Made by a program: the position numbers and the translations under genes | DNA from: Desulfuromonadaceae bacterium | Lineage (GTDB): Bacteria; Desulfobacterota; Desulfuromonadia; Geobacterales; Pseudopelobacteraceae | Reading direction: 5' to 3' | DNA: 37,568 nt | NCBI GenBank assembly: GCA_028712665.1 | Contig: JAQTRC010000026.1 | Span: 1-37,568, forward strand | The notes under the pieces: model-generated | Told to the model about the DNA's origin: nothing | Seen by the model: the letters and a program-made list of their open reading frames with translations, nothing else | Databases searched by the model: none | Shown here: positions 28,894 to 37,292 of the stretch, piece after piece | Numbering within the stretch: the stretch's first letter is position 1 | Layout: every line of letters begins with the position of its first letter

Positions 28894-30159
28894 TTACTTC
28901 CTCACAAAATCCGCCTTGGCAAAAGAATATTGAAAGTTCATGTGATCGGTATAGGTGCCGTTCAATATAGCAACTACGTCTTCTGTAAATACCAACTCCT
29001 CATCGGTCGGGATGACATAGACCTTGACCGGTGAATCATCGGTCGTGATAAGCGTTTCACGCTTTCTAGTCATGGCGCTCTTGTTGCGTTCACGATCCAG
29101 GATGATACCGATGTGTTCCAACCCCTCGATCGCCATTTCGCGGATCGGAGCGCCCATCTCGCCAACGCCGGCGGTGAATACAACCGCATCCAGTTTGCCG
29201 ACGGCGGCCATGTAGGAGCCGATATATTTCTTCAGACGATAGGCTTCGATATCCAGAGCAAGTTTGCAACGCTTATCACCGGCATTGGCATTTTCAATGA
29301 CATCGCGACGGTCGGTAAAACGGCCGGTAACACCAATTACGCCGCTTTTCTTGTTGAGAATGCTGTCGATCTCCTTTGCGGAGAGGTTCTCCTTCTGCAT
29401 CATGAAGGCAGGGATGGCGGGATCTATGTCGCCGCACCGGGTGCCCATGACCGCACCCTCCAACGGGGTGAGACCCATGGTGGTATCAACGGAGATGCCG
29501 TTCTTGATGGCACAGTGCGAGACGCCATTGCCGATGTGCATGGTAACGATATTGGTATCCTTCGAACTTTTCCCGAGAAGAGCTGCAGCACGTTTGGATA
29601 CATAGAGATGCGAGGTTCCGTGAAAACCGTAGCGACGCACCTGGTATTTCTCATACCACTCATAGGGGAGCGGGTAGATATAGGCGTGCTCAGGCATTGT
29701 CTGGTGGAAGGCGGTGTCGAAGATTGCAATATGCGGGACGGTGGGCATCAGAGTCTGGGCGGCTTCAATTCCCTCGATGTTGGGGGGATTATGGAGCGGC
29801 GCAAGGTGCTGAACCGCCTTGACAGCATCCAGCACATTCTCATCGATCCTCACCGAGCAGGTAAATTTTTCACCGCCATGCACTACACGATGGCCAACAG
29901 CTGATATTTCGTCAACGCTTTTCAGGACGCCATGCACCGGATCGGTAACGGTCTTGATGAGCAGGTCAATAGCAGCCTGGTGATTGGAGCAGTCCTGTTC
30001 GTGACGATAGTTTTCGCGTCCCGGTACTTCGTGCAAAATAAACGAGTCACCGACAATAACCCGCTCAACCATCCCCTTGGCAACCACCTCCATCTTTTCC
30101 CAGTCAAAGAGCTGATACTTTACAGATGAACTTCCACAGTTAAGCGCCATAATAATCAT
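28894..30159 (-). CDS. ackA: Acetate kinase
   Basis: Interconverts acetate plus ATP and acetyl phosphate; with Pta it activates or excretes acetate. 421 residues. Motifs: LNCGSSSVKYQLFD (near 6), GHRVVHGGEKF, FDTAFHQTMPEHAYIYPLP, RRYGFHGTSH and VFTAGVGEMGAPIRE. The start at 30159 (MIIMALNCGSSS) has AGGAG about six bases upstream; a start five codons earlier is not needed. pta is not in the window. It is divergent from tmk, with a predicted promoter in between and a leader of about 90 bases. Confidence 0.97.
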   Translation of the reverse strand: MIIMALNCGSSSVKYQLFDWEKMEVVAKGMVERVIVGDSFILHEVPGRENYRHEQDCSNHQAAIDLLIKTVTDPVHGVLKSVDEISAVGHRVVHGGEKFTCSVRIDENVLDAVKAVQHLAPLHNPPNIEGIEAAQTLMPTVPHIAIFDTAFHQTMPEHAYIYPLPYEWYEKYQVRRYGFHGTSHLYVSKRAAALLGKSSKDTNIVTMHIGNGVSHCAIKNGISVDTTMGLTPLEGAVMGTRCGDIDPAIPAFMMQKENLSAKEIDSILNKKSGVIGVTGRFTDRRDVIENANAGDKRCKLALDIEAYRLKKYIGSYMAAVGKLDAVVFTAGVGEMGAPIREMAIEGLEHIGIILDRERNKSAMTRKRETLITTDDSPVKVYVIPTDEELVFTEDVVAILNGTYTDHMNFQYSFAKADFVRK

Positions 30160-30256
30160 GTTATCTCCTGTCAAACAAACTGTTATTTATTTACATTATC
30201 AATAAAAAAAGAACACTGATACTAAAACAAGTAACTGAAATCTAACCATTTTTCGA

Positions 30257-30285
30257 CTTATACACGAGACCGCTACCGAATTCAA
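30257..30285 (-). promoter_or_regulatory. Predicted ackA promoter
   Basis: Reverse strand TTGAAT (30285-30280), a 17-base spacer and TATAAG (30262-30257). Confidence 0.6.
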
Positions 30286-30343
30286 CAAAATTTATATAAT
30301 CGTTTTTTGATCCGGCATCAATTTACCTCGTTGTTGAATTAGG

Positions 30344-30372
30344 TTGATAAATATTGGGCTCTTGCCTATAAT
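30344..30372 (+). promoter_or_regulatory. Predicted promoter of the tmk-holB-ricT-metG operon
   Basis: TTGATA (30344-30349), a 17-base spacer and perfect TATAAT (30367-30372). Start expected near 30379, leaving only about 15 bases to the ATG at 30394, or 33 to the alternative TTG at 30412. Confidence 0.75.
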
Positions 30373-30393
30373 TCCCAATTCTGAAACGAGTAC

Positions 30394-31068
30394 ATGATAC
30401 GGGTGATTCAGTTGGGCTATTTCATTACATTTGAAGGGGTTGAAGGATCTGGGAAGAGCACCCAGATCAGACTGCTGGCCGAGCGTCTGGCGGCCCACGG
30501 TTTCAGCACAACACTGACCCGTGAACCGGGCGGTTGCCCGATTGCCGACAAGATCAGAGCTATTCTGCTTAATGCCGAAAACAGCGACATGTCACCAATG
30601 ACCGAACTGATGCTCTATTCCGCTGCCCGCGCCCAGCATGTCAGCGATGTCATAGTTCCAGCCTTGAACTCCGGCAATATAGTACTGTGCGACCGATTCT
30701 GCGATGCAACGGTGGCTTATCAGAGCTTCGGGCGCGGCATTGACAGGGGGGTCATAGACATACTCAACAGTCATGCATGCCAGGGGGTCGCACCAGATCT
30801 GACCATCCTGATTGATTGTGACCCGTCTGTCGGTCTGTCTAGAGCCCGCATGAGGATCGAGGCATCCAGCGGTCCTCGTGAAGAGCGTTTTGAACTTGAA
30901 AATCTAGAATTCCATCATCGCGTCAGCAAAGGTTATCAACAGCTGGCAACGGAACAGTCGCACCGTTTTATCGTTATTGAAGGCGATGACAAGATTGAGG
31001 AGATCTCTACGTTGATTGCTGTGCAGGTGTTGGCACGAATTCCGGAGGACCTTTGTGTCATTTGCTGA
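30394..31068 (+). CDS. tmk: Thymidylate kinase
   Basis: Phosphorylates dTMP to dTDP. 224 residues. P-loop GVEGSGKST (15-23), TREPGG, and the DR motif LCDRFCDATVAYQ. The lid region follows near 145-165. The start is uncertain: ATG 30394 lies very near the predicted transcription start with only a weak site, whereas TTG 30412 (MGYFITFEG-type opening, conserved in the family) has GGGTG six bases upstream. It is first in a tmk-holB-ricT-metG run similar to the Bacillus order, and its end overlaps holB by 14 bases. Confidence 0.95.
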   Translation: MIRVIQLGYFITFEGVEGSGKSTQIRLLAERLAAHGFSTTLTREPGGCPIADKIRAILLNAENSDMSPMTELMLYSAARAQHVSDVIVPALNSGNIVLCDRFCDATVAYQSFGRGIDRGVIDILNSHACQGVAPDLTILIDCDPSVGLSRARMRIEASSGPREERFELENLEFHHRVSKGYQQLATEQSHRFIVIEGDDKIEEISTLIAVQVLARIPEDLCVIC

Positions 31069-32035
31069 TATTCTGGGACATGAACGGATCATCGATGTTT
31101 TGAGGCGCTCCCTGCGCAGCGGCAAGACATCCCACTCCTATATTTTTGAGGGGATATCGGGCTGCGGCCGAAAAAAAACCGCCCTGGCCTTTATTCAGGC
31201 TCAATTCTGCAGAGTTTTACCGGACGATGCATGCGGTGGCTGCCCTTCATGCCGCAAGGTGGCGGGAGGCAACCATGCCGACATCCATTTTATTGAACCA
31301 TTGCCGGATAAACGTGATATCAGCATCGATCAACTGCGGGCCATGCAGCGGGAACTCTCTCTGCGTCCATACGAGGCCCCGAGAAAATGCTGCATAATCG
31401 AACCGGCCGAGCGAATGAGCGTCAACGCGGCCAACTCATTGTTGAAAACACTTGAAGAACCGCCCGGCAATGCACTGATCATCCTGTTGACCGAAAACGC
31501 CGGCATGCTGCTGCCGACCATCCGTTCACGCTGCCAGCTGATCCGTTTTTCGAACCTGCCTCCTGAAGATCTCCAGACGCTGCTTGAGCGGACCGGGATA
31601 ACCGCCGAAACAGCGACTCTTCTGGCTCCCATGTCAGGAGGAAGCATGCAGCAGGCCCTGGAACAGGACAATGAATCACTGGCTGCAAGGAGGGAAGTCG
31701 TACTCACGCTGCTTGAGAAACTGGATATCAACAGCATAGGAACGGTATTCGACTCTTCGGAAGAGCTGTCCGGCAACCGGGATGAAACCGTGGAAACGCT
31801 CGATATGATGATTTCTTTCTTCCGTGATGCAGTGCATATTTCGGCAGGCAACAGCAACATCATAAACCGGAACGTAAGGCCCGCGATTGAATCCATCTCG
31901 ATGCGCCGCTCGTTTCCACGCAACCTGGAACTGTTGAACAAGATTTATGAAACCAGGCGCGCCGTCCAGCGCAACGCCAATCCAAAACTGGCCCTCGATA
32001 ATTTATTCATGAATATAGCTGCCAGGGAGAGATGA
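31055..32035 (+). CDS. holB: DNA polymerase III delta-prime subunit
   Basis: Clamp-loader subunit that helps load the sliding clamp. 326 residues from GTG 31055, which has GGAGG six bases upstream; an ATG at 31016 inside tmk is not supported. AAA+ fold with a degenerate P-loop (EGISGCGRKKTAL), where the usual Lys-Thr pair is Arg-Lys. That fits a delta-prime that does not hydrolyse ATP. A four-Cys zinc knuckle is at 52, 60, 63 and 66. SRC motif near 158 (TIRSRCQLI) and NSLLKTLEEPP are typical. The TGA lies 28 bases before ricT. Confidence 0.94.
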   Translation: MSFADILGHERIIDVLRRSLRSGKTSHSYIFEGISGCGRKKTALAFIQAQFCRVLPDDACGGCPSCRKVAGGNHADIHFIEPLPDKRDISIDQLRAMQRELSLRPYEAPRKCCIIEPAERMSVNAANSLLKTLEEPPGNALIILLTENAGMLLPTIRSRCQLIRFSNLPPEDLQTLLERTGITAETATLLAPMSGGSMQQALEQDNESLAARREVVLTLLEKLDINSIGTVFDSSEELSGNRDETVETLDMMISFFRDAVHISAGNSNIINRNVRPAIESISMRRSFPRNLELLNKIYETRRAVQRNANPKLALDNLFMNIAARER

Positions 32036-32063
32036 AGGCCCAGGAAGATTTCAGGAGGTTTTT

Positions 32064-33179
32064 TTGTCACGCATCGTAACCATTCAGTTTGTAAGAGCCG
32101 GCAAAATGTATGATTTTGAGGCCGGTCTCCTTGAGCTTGTCCAGGGAGACCATGTTATTGTCGAAACGGAGCGCGGCCTTGGAATCGGTCAGGTCATTCG
32201 CCAGCCTGCCGAAAGGGAGTCCGGGGCTTCCGGTAGCCTGTTGGCCATCAAGCGCAAAGCCACAGATGATGACATGGCAACTATGAAGATGATTTCTCAG
32301 AAGGAGAAAGAGGCCTTTAATTTCTGCGTCAAGCGGATAGTCGAGAGAAACATGCCAATGAAGCTTGTTCGGGCCGAATATCAGTTCGACAGCAGCAAGG
32401 CGGTTTTTTTCTTTACAGCCGATGGCCGGGTTGACTTCCGCGACCTTGTTAAAGATCTGGCTCACGCCTTCCATACCAGAATCGAAATGCGCCAGATCGG
32501 GGTCCGTGATGAATCCAAGATGATCGGCGGAATCGGGATCTGCGGCCGCGAGCTTTGCTGTTGCTCGTTTCTGCGCGATTTTCAGCCGGTGTCGGTCAAG
32601 ATGGCCAAAGAGCAGAACCTGGCCCTTAACCCCAACAAGATCTCCGGCCAGTGCGGCAGACTGCTCTGCTGTCTCGATTATGAATATGAAACCTACTGCA
32701 GCCTGCGCAAAAACTTTCCCAAAGCGGGAAAGCGGGTGCGCACCGTAAATGCGGTAGGAGTCACCGACAAGGTCAATATCCTGACAGGTAACATTACTCT
32801 CAAACTTGATGACAATAAAATCATTGTCATCAGACGTGAAGATATTATTGGCGAAGGCACACCGGCTCCTCTGGCTTCCACTCAGCCAGCGGAAACTCAG
32901 GCGCCTGCCCGTGTCGGCCAGAGGGATCAAGATAAGCGGTCGGATCAGCGACGCGGCCTCGAAAAAAGAGCCGGGCACCCCATAACTTCGCCAACTCCAT
33001 CAGAAACCGCTACGCCTCTGCTCCCTGCAGCAATTATAACAACTGAAGCCCCAGCGGAGCAGGATGCTGAAAAAACCGCCAAGGGGCGCAAGAAGCATCG
33101 ATCGCGCAAGCATGGACACCGCAAACCACAGGGCAATAAACCTGGCAGCGGCACACCGTCACCTTCATTAGTAAGCTAG
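32064..33179 (+). CDS. ricT: RicT-like PSP1-domain protein with long basic tail
   Basis: 371 residues. TTG start at 32064, five bases after AGGAGG. The N-terminal 260 residues match the PSP1/RicT (YaaT) family. Its Cys pattern is Cys160, Cys165-167, Cys197, Cys202-203 and Cys212, in GICGRELCCCSFL and GQCGRLLCCLDYEYETYC. In Bacillus, RicT with RicA and RicF forms an iron-sulfur complex that assists RNase Y in mRNA processing. Here the role is inferred. Residues from about 265 are low-complexity, Pro/Thr-rich and then strongly basic (GRKKHRSRKHGHRKPQGNKP). It lies between holB and metG, a conserved neighbourhood. Confidence 0.9.
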   Translation: MSRIVTIQFVRAGKMYDFEAGLLELVQGDHVIVETERGLGIGQVIRQPAERESGASGSLLAIKRKATDDDMATMKMISQKEKEAFNFCVKRIVERNMPMKLVRAEYQFDSSKAVFFFTADGRVDFRDLVKDLAHAFHTRIEMRQIGVRDESKMIGGIGICGRELCCCSFLRDFQPVSVKMAKEQNLALNPNKISGQCGRLLCCLDYEYETYCSLRKNFPKAGKRVRTVNAVGVTDKVNILTGNITLKLDDNKIIVIRREDIIGEGTPAPLASTQPAETQAPARVGQRDQDKRSDQRRGLEKRAGHPITSPTPSETATPLLPAAIITTEAPAEQDAEKTAKGRKKHRSRKHGHRKPQGNKPGSGTPSPSLVS

Positions 33180-33256
33180 AAATTATCTCCTGCGTTTTTA
33201 TGCAGAAATTAATTTCGTTAACGCACTTATCCCGTTTACAGGGTCAGGAGCATGAT

Positions 33257-34783
33257 ATGAAACCAACCTTCTATGTCACAACACCAATCTATTACGTTAA
33301 CGACGTACCACACATCGGTCACGCCTATACAACGGTTGCCGCTGATGTTCTTGCCAGATACAAACGGCTTATGGGCTTCGACGTATATTTTCTCACAGGC
33401 AGCGACGAACATGGACAGAAGGTTGAGAAGGCCGCCATTACGGCTGGAGAGACCCCGCTGGAGCTCGCTGATCGGGTTGTAAAGCGCTTTCAGGCTCTCT
33501 GGGAGCGGCTGGGCATATCAAACAACGATTTCATCCGCACCACGCAGGAACGCCACAAAAAAGGTGTGAGCCGTATATTCAGCGACATTCTGGACAGAGG
33601 CGATATTTACCTGGGGGAATATGAGGACTGGTACTGCACCCCCTGCGAGACCTTTTGGACCGAAACCCAGTTGATAGACGGACGCTGTCCGGACTGCAAC
33701 AGGCCGGTTGAGAAACTTAAAGAGGAGTCCTACTTCTTTCGGATGAGCAAATATCAGGAGCAGCTCTTGGCCCATATCGAAGCCAATCCTGACTTCATCC
33801 AACCCAAAAGCAAGCGGAACGAAATTATCTCCTTTGTAAAAGAGGGACTGCGGGATCTCTCGGTCTCCCGCACCACATTCAGCTGGGGGATACCGGTGCC
33901 GGGAAACGACCGTCACATCATCTATGTCTGGTTCGACGCCCTGACCAACTACATCACTGCCCTCGGCTATCCTGACGAATCGGGCAATTTCGGCCGTTAC
34001 TGGCCGGTCGATATCCAATTGATAGGCAAAGACATCCTCCGTTTCCATGCTGTTTATTGGCCGACCTTCCTGATGGCGGCCGGCCTGCCGTTGCCGAAAA
34101 AGGTCTTCGCTCACGGATGGTGGACGGTTGAAGGACAGAAGATGAGCAAGAGTCTGCAGAACGTGGTCGAACCGAATATGCTGATAGACAGGTACGGCGT
34201 GGACGTGGTCCGCTATTTCCTGCTGCGCGAGGTACCCTTCGGTCTTGACGGCGATTTTTCGCACAGCGCACTGGTTAATCGCCTCAACTCCGATCTTGCC
34301 AACGACATCGGCAACCTGCTTTCCCGCTCCACCGCCATGGCGGTTAAATACTTCGACGGCATACTTCCTGATCCGGATGTTTTGGCTGAAATAGATCTGG
34401 CTCTGAAAAACAAGACCGAAGAAATGGTCACCGCAGTCGATAAATTTATCGACGAGCTGGCCTTCAGCAAGGCTCTACAGGCTATTTGGGACGTCATATC
34501 GGCCGGGAACAAATACATCGATGATACTGCACCCTGGACACTGACCAAAGATCCTGCCCAGAAAAACCGGTTGGCCACGGTCATGTACTGCATGCTCGAA
34601 TCGCAACGTATCGTTCACTGCATCCTCTCCCCCTTTTTACCGACAACGGCCGGAAAGGCACTGGCTTCTCTTGGGTGGCATGAGGAGATTACGAAAGATG
34701 CGCTGACATGGGGCGGACTTAAGGCGGGGAGAACTATTGTAAAAGCGGAGGCGCTGTTTCCGAGGTTTGAAGAGAAAGAGTAG
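33257..34783 (+). CDS. metG: Methionyl-tRNA synthetase
   Basis: Class I synthetase of 508 residues from ATG 33257 (MKPTFYVTTPIYYVNDVPHIGHAY), with AGGAG seven bases upstream; a start at 33200 has no support. HIGH motif at 19-22, one zinc knuckle with Cys127, 130, 144 and 147, and KMSKS at 295-299. The anticodon domain runs to the end. The C-terminal EMAP/Trbp111-type dimerisation domain is absent, giving the short form. It is last in the tmk operon and convergent with the GT9 gene; the 34-base gap shows nothing. Confidence 0.97.
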   Translation: MKPTFYVTTPIYYVNDVPHIGHAYTTVAADVLARYKRLMGFDVYFLTGSDEHGQKVEKAAITAGETPLELADRVVKRFQALWERLGISNNDFIRTTQERHKKGVSRIFSDILDRGDIYLGEYEDWYCTPCETFWTETQLIDGRCPDCNRPVEKLKEESYFFRMSKYQEQLLAHIEANPDFIQPKSKRNEIISFVKEGLRDLSVSRTTFSWGIPVPGNDRHIIYVWFDALTNYITALGYPDESGNFGRYWPVDIQLIGKDILRFHAVYWPTFLMAAGLPLPKKVFAHGWWTVEGQKMSKSLQNVVEPNMLIDRYGVDVVRYFLLREVPFGLDGDFSHSALVNRLNSDLANDIGNLLSRSTAMAVKYFDGILPDPDVLAEIDLALKNKTEEMVTAVDKFIDELAFSKALQAIWDVISAGNKYIDDTAPWTLTKDPAQKNRLATVMYCMLESQRIVHCILSPFLPTTAGKALASLGWHEEITKDALTWGGLKAGRTIVKAEALFPRFEEKE

Positions 34784-34817
34784 CGAAAAAAACAAATAGA
34801 TATCTAGTTACAGGTTC

Positions 34818-35894
34818 CTACTTCAGGAAACCAACGGCGGCAGCCATTACCTGGCCCGCCGTTATCTCTTTCATACACCGTGCATCTTCTGGACATGGCG
34901 ATGTTGAGCCGAACCTGGTACAGGGAGAACATGAAAGATTTTGATTCAGCACGACATGTTTCTCGCCCCTGGGCGCCCACTTTGCCGCAATGCCTGGTCC
35001 GAAAAGCGATACGGTAGGAATATCCAGCCCCACAGCAAGATGCAGCACTCCCGAATCCCCGCTGATCAGAAGAGTGGAAAGAGCTATCACTGCAGCGGTC
35101 TCAGCCAGATTTGTAATGCCGGCCAGGTTCAATCCGCCCTCCGCCCCGGCAATAACATCCCCATCTTCACGATCCTCCCGGCCTCCAACAACAACAACCT
35201 TGAAACCAGCTTCAACCAGCCGCACGGAGATCTGGCCAAAGCGATCAGCGCCCCATCGGCGCTCTACGATCGAAGCTCCTGGAAAAATCGCGACAAATTT
35301 ATTCCCATTTAGAGAGCGAAGCAAAACGGCGGCTTTTTCAGAGGCAGCGGCGGGAATGTAAAGAAATTGCGCCGTCAGTTCCCCCCCCCACCCCCCAGAT
35401 TTCAGCGGCAGAAGAAGAGTGGCAAAACTGACCGCTTCATACTCCTCATGAGAATAAGGAAGCGTGTGAGTAAACATACGCCGCCGCTCATTGGAATCGA
35501 AGCCGATTTTGACGGGCGCCCGCACTATCCTCGCTACCACTGCCGACAGCCGATGCCACTGTTCGGTATCGATAACGATATCGTACCGACCGCTCAAAGC
35601 CAGATAAAACTCAAGAGGTCGGTCATAGCAAAGAACTTCATCTACTTCGGGAACCAGTGGAAACACGCCTGCATTTCGCCGTTCGGCAAGGATTGTGATA
35701 CGGACCAGGGGATAGTTGTTTCTAATTGAATGGATAGCAGGGGCAAGAAGCACGGCATCGCCAATACCTCCGGGACGGATGAGGAGAATAGAGAGGATGT
35801 CAGCAGGAATGCCTCGCCTGGCGGGACTGACCAGCAGAGAGACAATCAATCGCCCGATGAGAGCATCAAGCGTTTTCATCATCCTGATACTCAT
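34818..35894 (-). CDS. Glycosyltransferase family 9 (heptosyltransferase-like)
   Basis: 358 residues, two Rossmann-like halves. LLIRPGGIGDAVLLAPAI near 37-54 is the GT9 N-terminal signature and SGDSGVLHLAVGLDIPTVSLFGPG is the C-terminal donor-binding motif. The Cys-containing SCSPCTRFG...CPEDARCM near the end is also heptosyltransferase-like. Probably transfers ADP-heptose to the LPS core, consistent with gmhB; the exact linkage is unknown. The start overlaps the stop of the FAD oxidoreductase gene as ATGA. A coding-strand G6-T-G9 run (35381-35396) encodes GGWGG and is slippage-prone. Confidence 0.92.
   Translation of the reverse strand: MSIRMMKTLDALIGRLIVSLLVSPARRGIPADILSILLIRPGGIGDAVLLAPAIHSIRNNYPLVRITILAERRNAGVFPLVPEVDEVLCYDRPLEFYLALSGRYDIVIDTEQWHRLSAVVARIVRAPVKIGFDSNERRRMFTHTLPYSHEEYEAVSFATLLLPLKSGGWGGELTAQFLYIPAAASEKAAVLLRSLNGNKFVAIFPGASIVERRWGADRFGQISVRLVEAGFKVVVVGGREDREDGDVIAGAEGGLNLAGITNLAETAAVIALSTLLISGDSGVLHLAVGLDIPTVSLFGPGIAAKWAPRGEKHVVLNQNLSCSPCTRFGSTSPCPEDARCMKEITAGQVMAAAVGFLK
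35381..35396. repeat. C9-A-C6 tract inside the GT9 gene
   Basis: Nine C, one A, six C on the + strand. One-base slippage would truncate the transferase. Confidence 0.95.
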
Positions 35895-37246
35895 CCTGCC
35901 GCACCGTTTAAGGTACGCTCTTCATTGCCTGTCAACAACCGCTCAACCGCCTCCACTCCCTGCATAAAGGAGTGATCCATGTTGCCGACCTCGTATTTCC
36001 ATGCGCCAAAACGCCCCCTTGAAAATACGGATCTGGATTCCAGGTACGGTTGAATCACCGCAAGAGCCCTATCCCGCCCCAACGTCGGCAGCGGATAGGA
36101 ATACGGGATATCTATCAGATAGCGGCTGACTATGCGCTCTCTTTGTGATTCATCTATCATGCCGCTGTTTATCAACCCTTGAACTGTCTGGTCAACTATC
36201 AGATCTCTGTTTTCCGGCTTGTGTGGCGAATAGGTCGTCTCGCACATCATGGAGGAGTAACGGTTTGTATCGCCGTAAGGCACGTTGAAAGGGGAATAGT
36301 TGTGAAAATTAGTCACCCGGTAAAAGGAAGATGAACTCTCGGGAAAATACATCCAGCATTTGCTGTCAACCCGCCGTTCTTTGAAACCAAGCCCCACGAT
36401 CAGACCGCCGTTATGAACCAGGTCTTCCGCAGATGATCTTACCGCATCCGGTAGAGAGCGGCATGACTTGACGAGCAGATCCAGAGGAGTCGTGTTAATC
36501 AATAAATCATATGGCTCTACGCGACTGTTGGCAAAAATTACCTGTTTTGCCTCAAAATCAAGCGACAGCATTTCATGGTGCAGATGAATCCGATCCCTGA
36601 ACGATGTAGCGATCCCTTCATAGACAGCACCGGTGCCGCCTTGCCGGGGAAACCTGAAGGTGTTGTTCGGCCCCCAGCTCAGGTCGTCCCGCTGCTCGGC
36701 GATATTCCGCTCGATACGGGCCAGATTCACTACGCTGACCCTCTCGGCAATCCATTCCTTGCTCATTGTCTCCAGCGGCACTCCCCACACCTTGCGGTTG
36801 TATGGTTCCATGAAGTATTTGACAATGCCGGCGCCGAAGACCGTATCCATCCACTCCCTGAAATTTGTCGTTTTGTCCGGGGAACCTGACAACTTCCGCA
36901 AACCATAAACACATTCTTGGAGCGCATCATCCGGAAGGTATCTGACATTATTCTGAAAAGGATACGGCACCCAGCACTGCAGGATACGAATCCAGCTTTC
37001 CCTCTGATGTTCGTACCAATCATCGCCCAGAGCTTCCTCAACCGCTCTGTCGAAGTAATCATAATGCGAGAAAAGAACATGACCGCCGATATCCCAGGTA
37101 AAACCGTTATCGTCAAGCAATGAAGCGGACAGGCCGCCGACATGGTCGTTACGTTCGAAGAGCTGCCAGTCTGTGTGGCCGAGCTTATGGAGGTGATAGG
37201 CAGCACCCAGGCCACAGGGACCGGCGCCGAGGATGAGGATTTTCAA
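35891..37246 (-). CDS. FAD-dependent oxidoreductase of the amine-oxidase/UDP-galactopyranose-mutase-like group
   Basis: 451 residues. N-terminal dinucleotide-binding LILGAGPCGLGAAYHLHKLG, then ERNDHVGGLSASLLDDNGFTWDIGGHVLFS, the opening of flavoproteins related to protoporphyrinogen oxidase and UDP-galactopyranose mutase. FMEPYNRKVWGVPLETM is also characteristic. Such proteins are often encoded in surface-sugar clusters; the substrate here is unknown. The C-terminus contains FGAWKYEVGNMDHSFMQG, like mutase-type enzymes. No convincing ribosome site precedes ATG 37246. It is coupled to the GT9 gene downstream and 46 bases from the gene cut at the right edge. Confidence 0.85.
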   Translation of the reverse strand: MKILILGAGPCGLGAAYHLHKLGHTDWQLFERNDHVGGLSASLLDDNGFTWDIGGHVLFSHYDYFDRAVEEALGDDWYEHQRESWIRILQCWVPYPFQNNVRYLPDDALQECVYGLRKLSGSPDKTTNFREWMDTVFGAGIVKYFMEPYNRKVWGVPLETMSKEWIAERVSVVNLARIERNIAEQRDDLSWGPNNTFRFPRQGGTGAVYEGIATSFRDRIHLHHEMLSLDFEAKQVIFANSRVEPYDLLINTTPLDLLVKSCRSLPDAVRSSAEDLVHNGGLIVGLGFKERRVDSKCWMYFPESSSSFYRVTNFHNYSPFNVPYGDTNRYSSMMCETTYSPHKPENRDLIVDQTVQGLINSGMIDESQRERIVSRYLIDIPYSYPLPTLGRDRALAVIQPYLESRSVFSRGRFGAWKYEVGNMDHSFMQGVEAVERLLTGNEERTLNGAAG

Positions 37247-37292
37247 GGTCTGTCAGTACCTCTCACATTTTAATTCATGAAATGCCTGTATT

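Noticed and set aside
29113..29904. 263-codon open frame antisense to ackA
   Set aside because: Shadow of ackA, no motif, no start signals.
32067..32978. 303-codon leftward frame opposite ricT
   Set aside because: ricT has a recognised family, Cys motifs and a ribosome site; the antisense frame has none.
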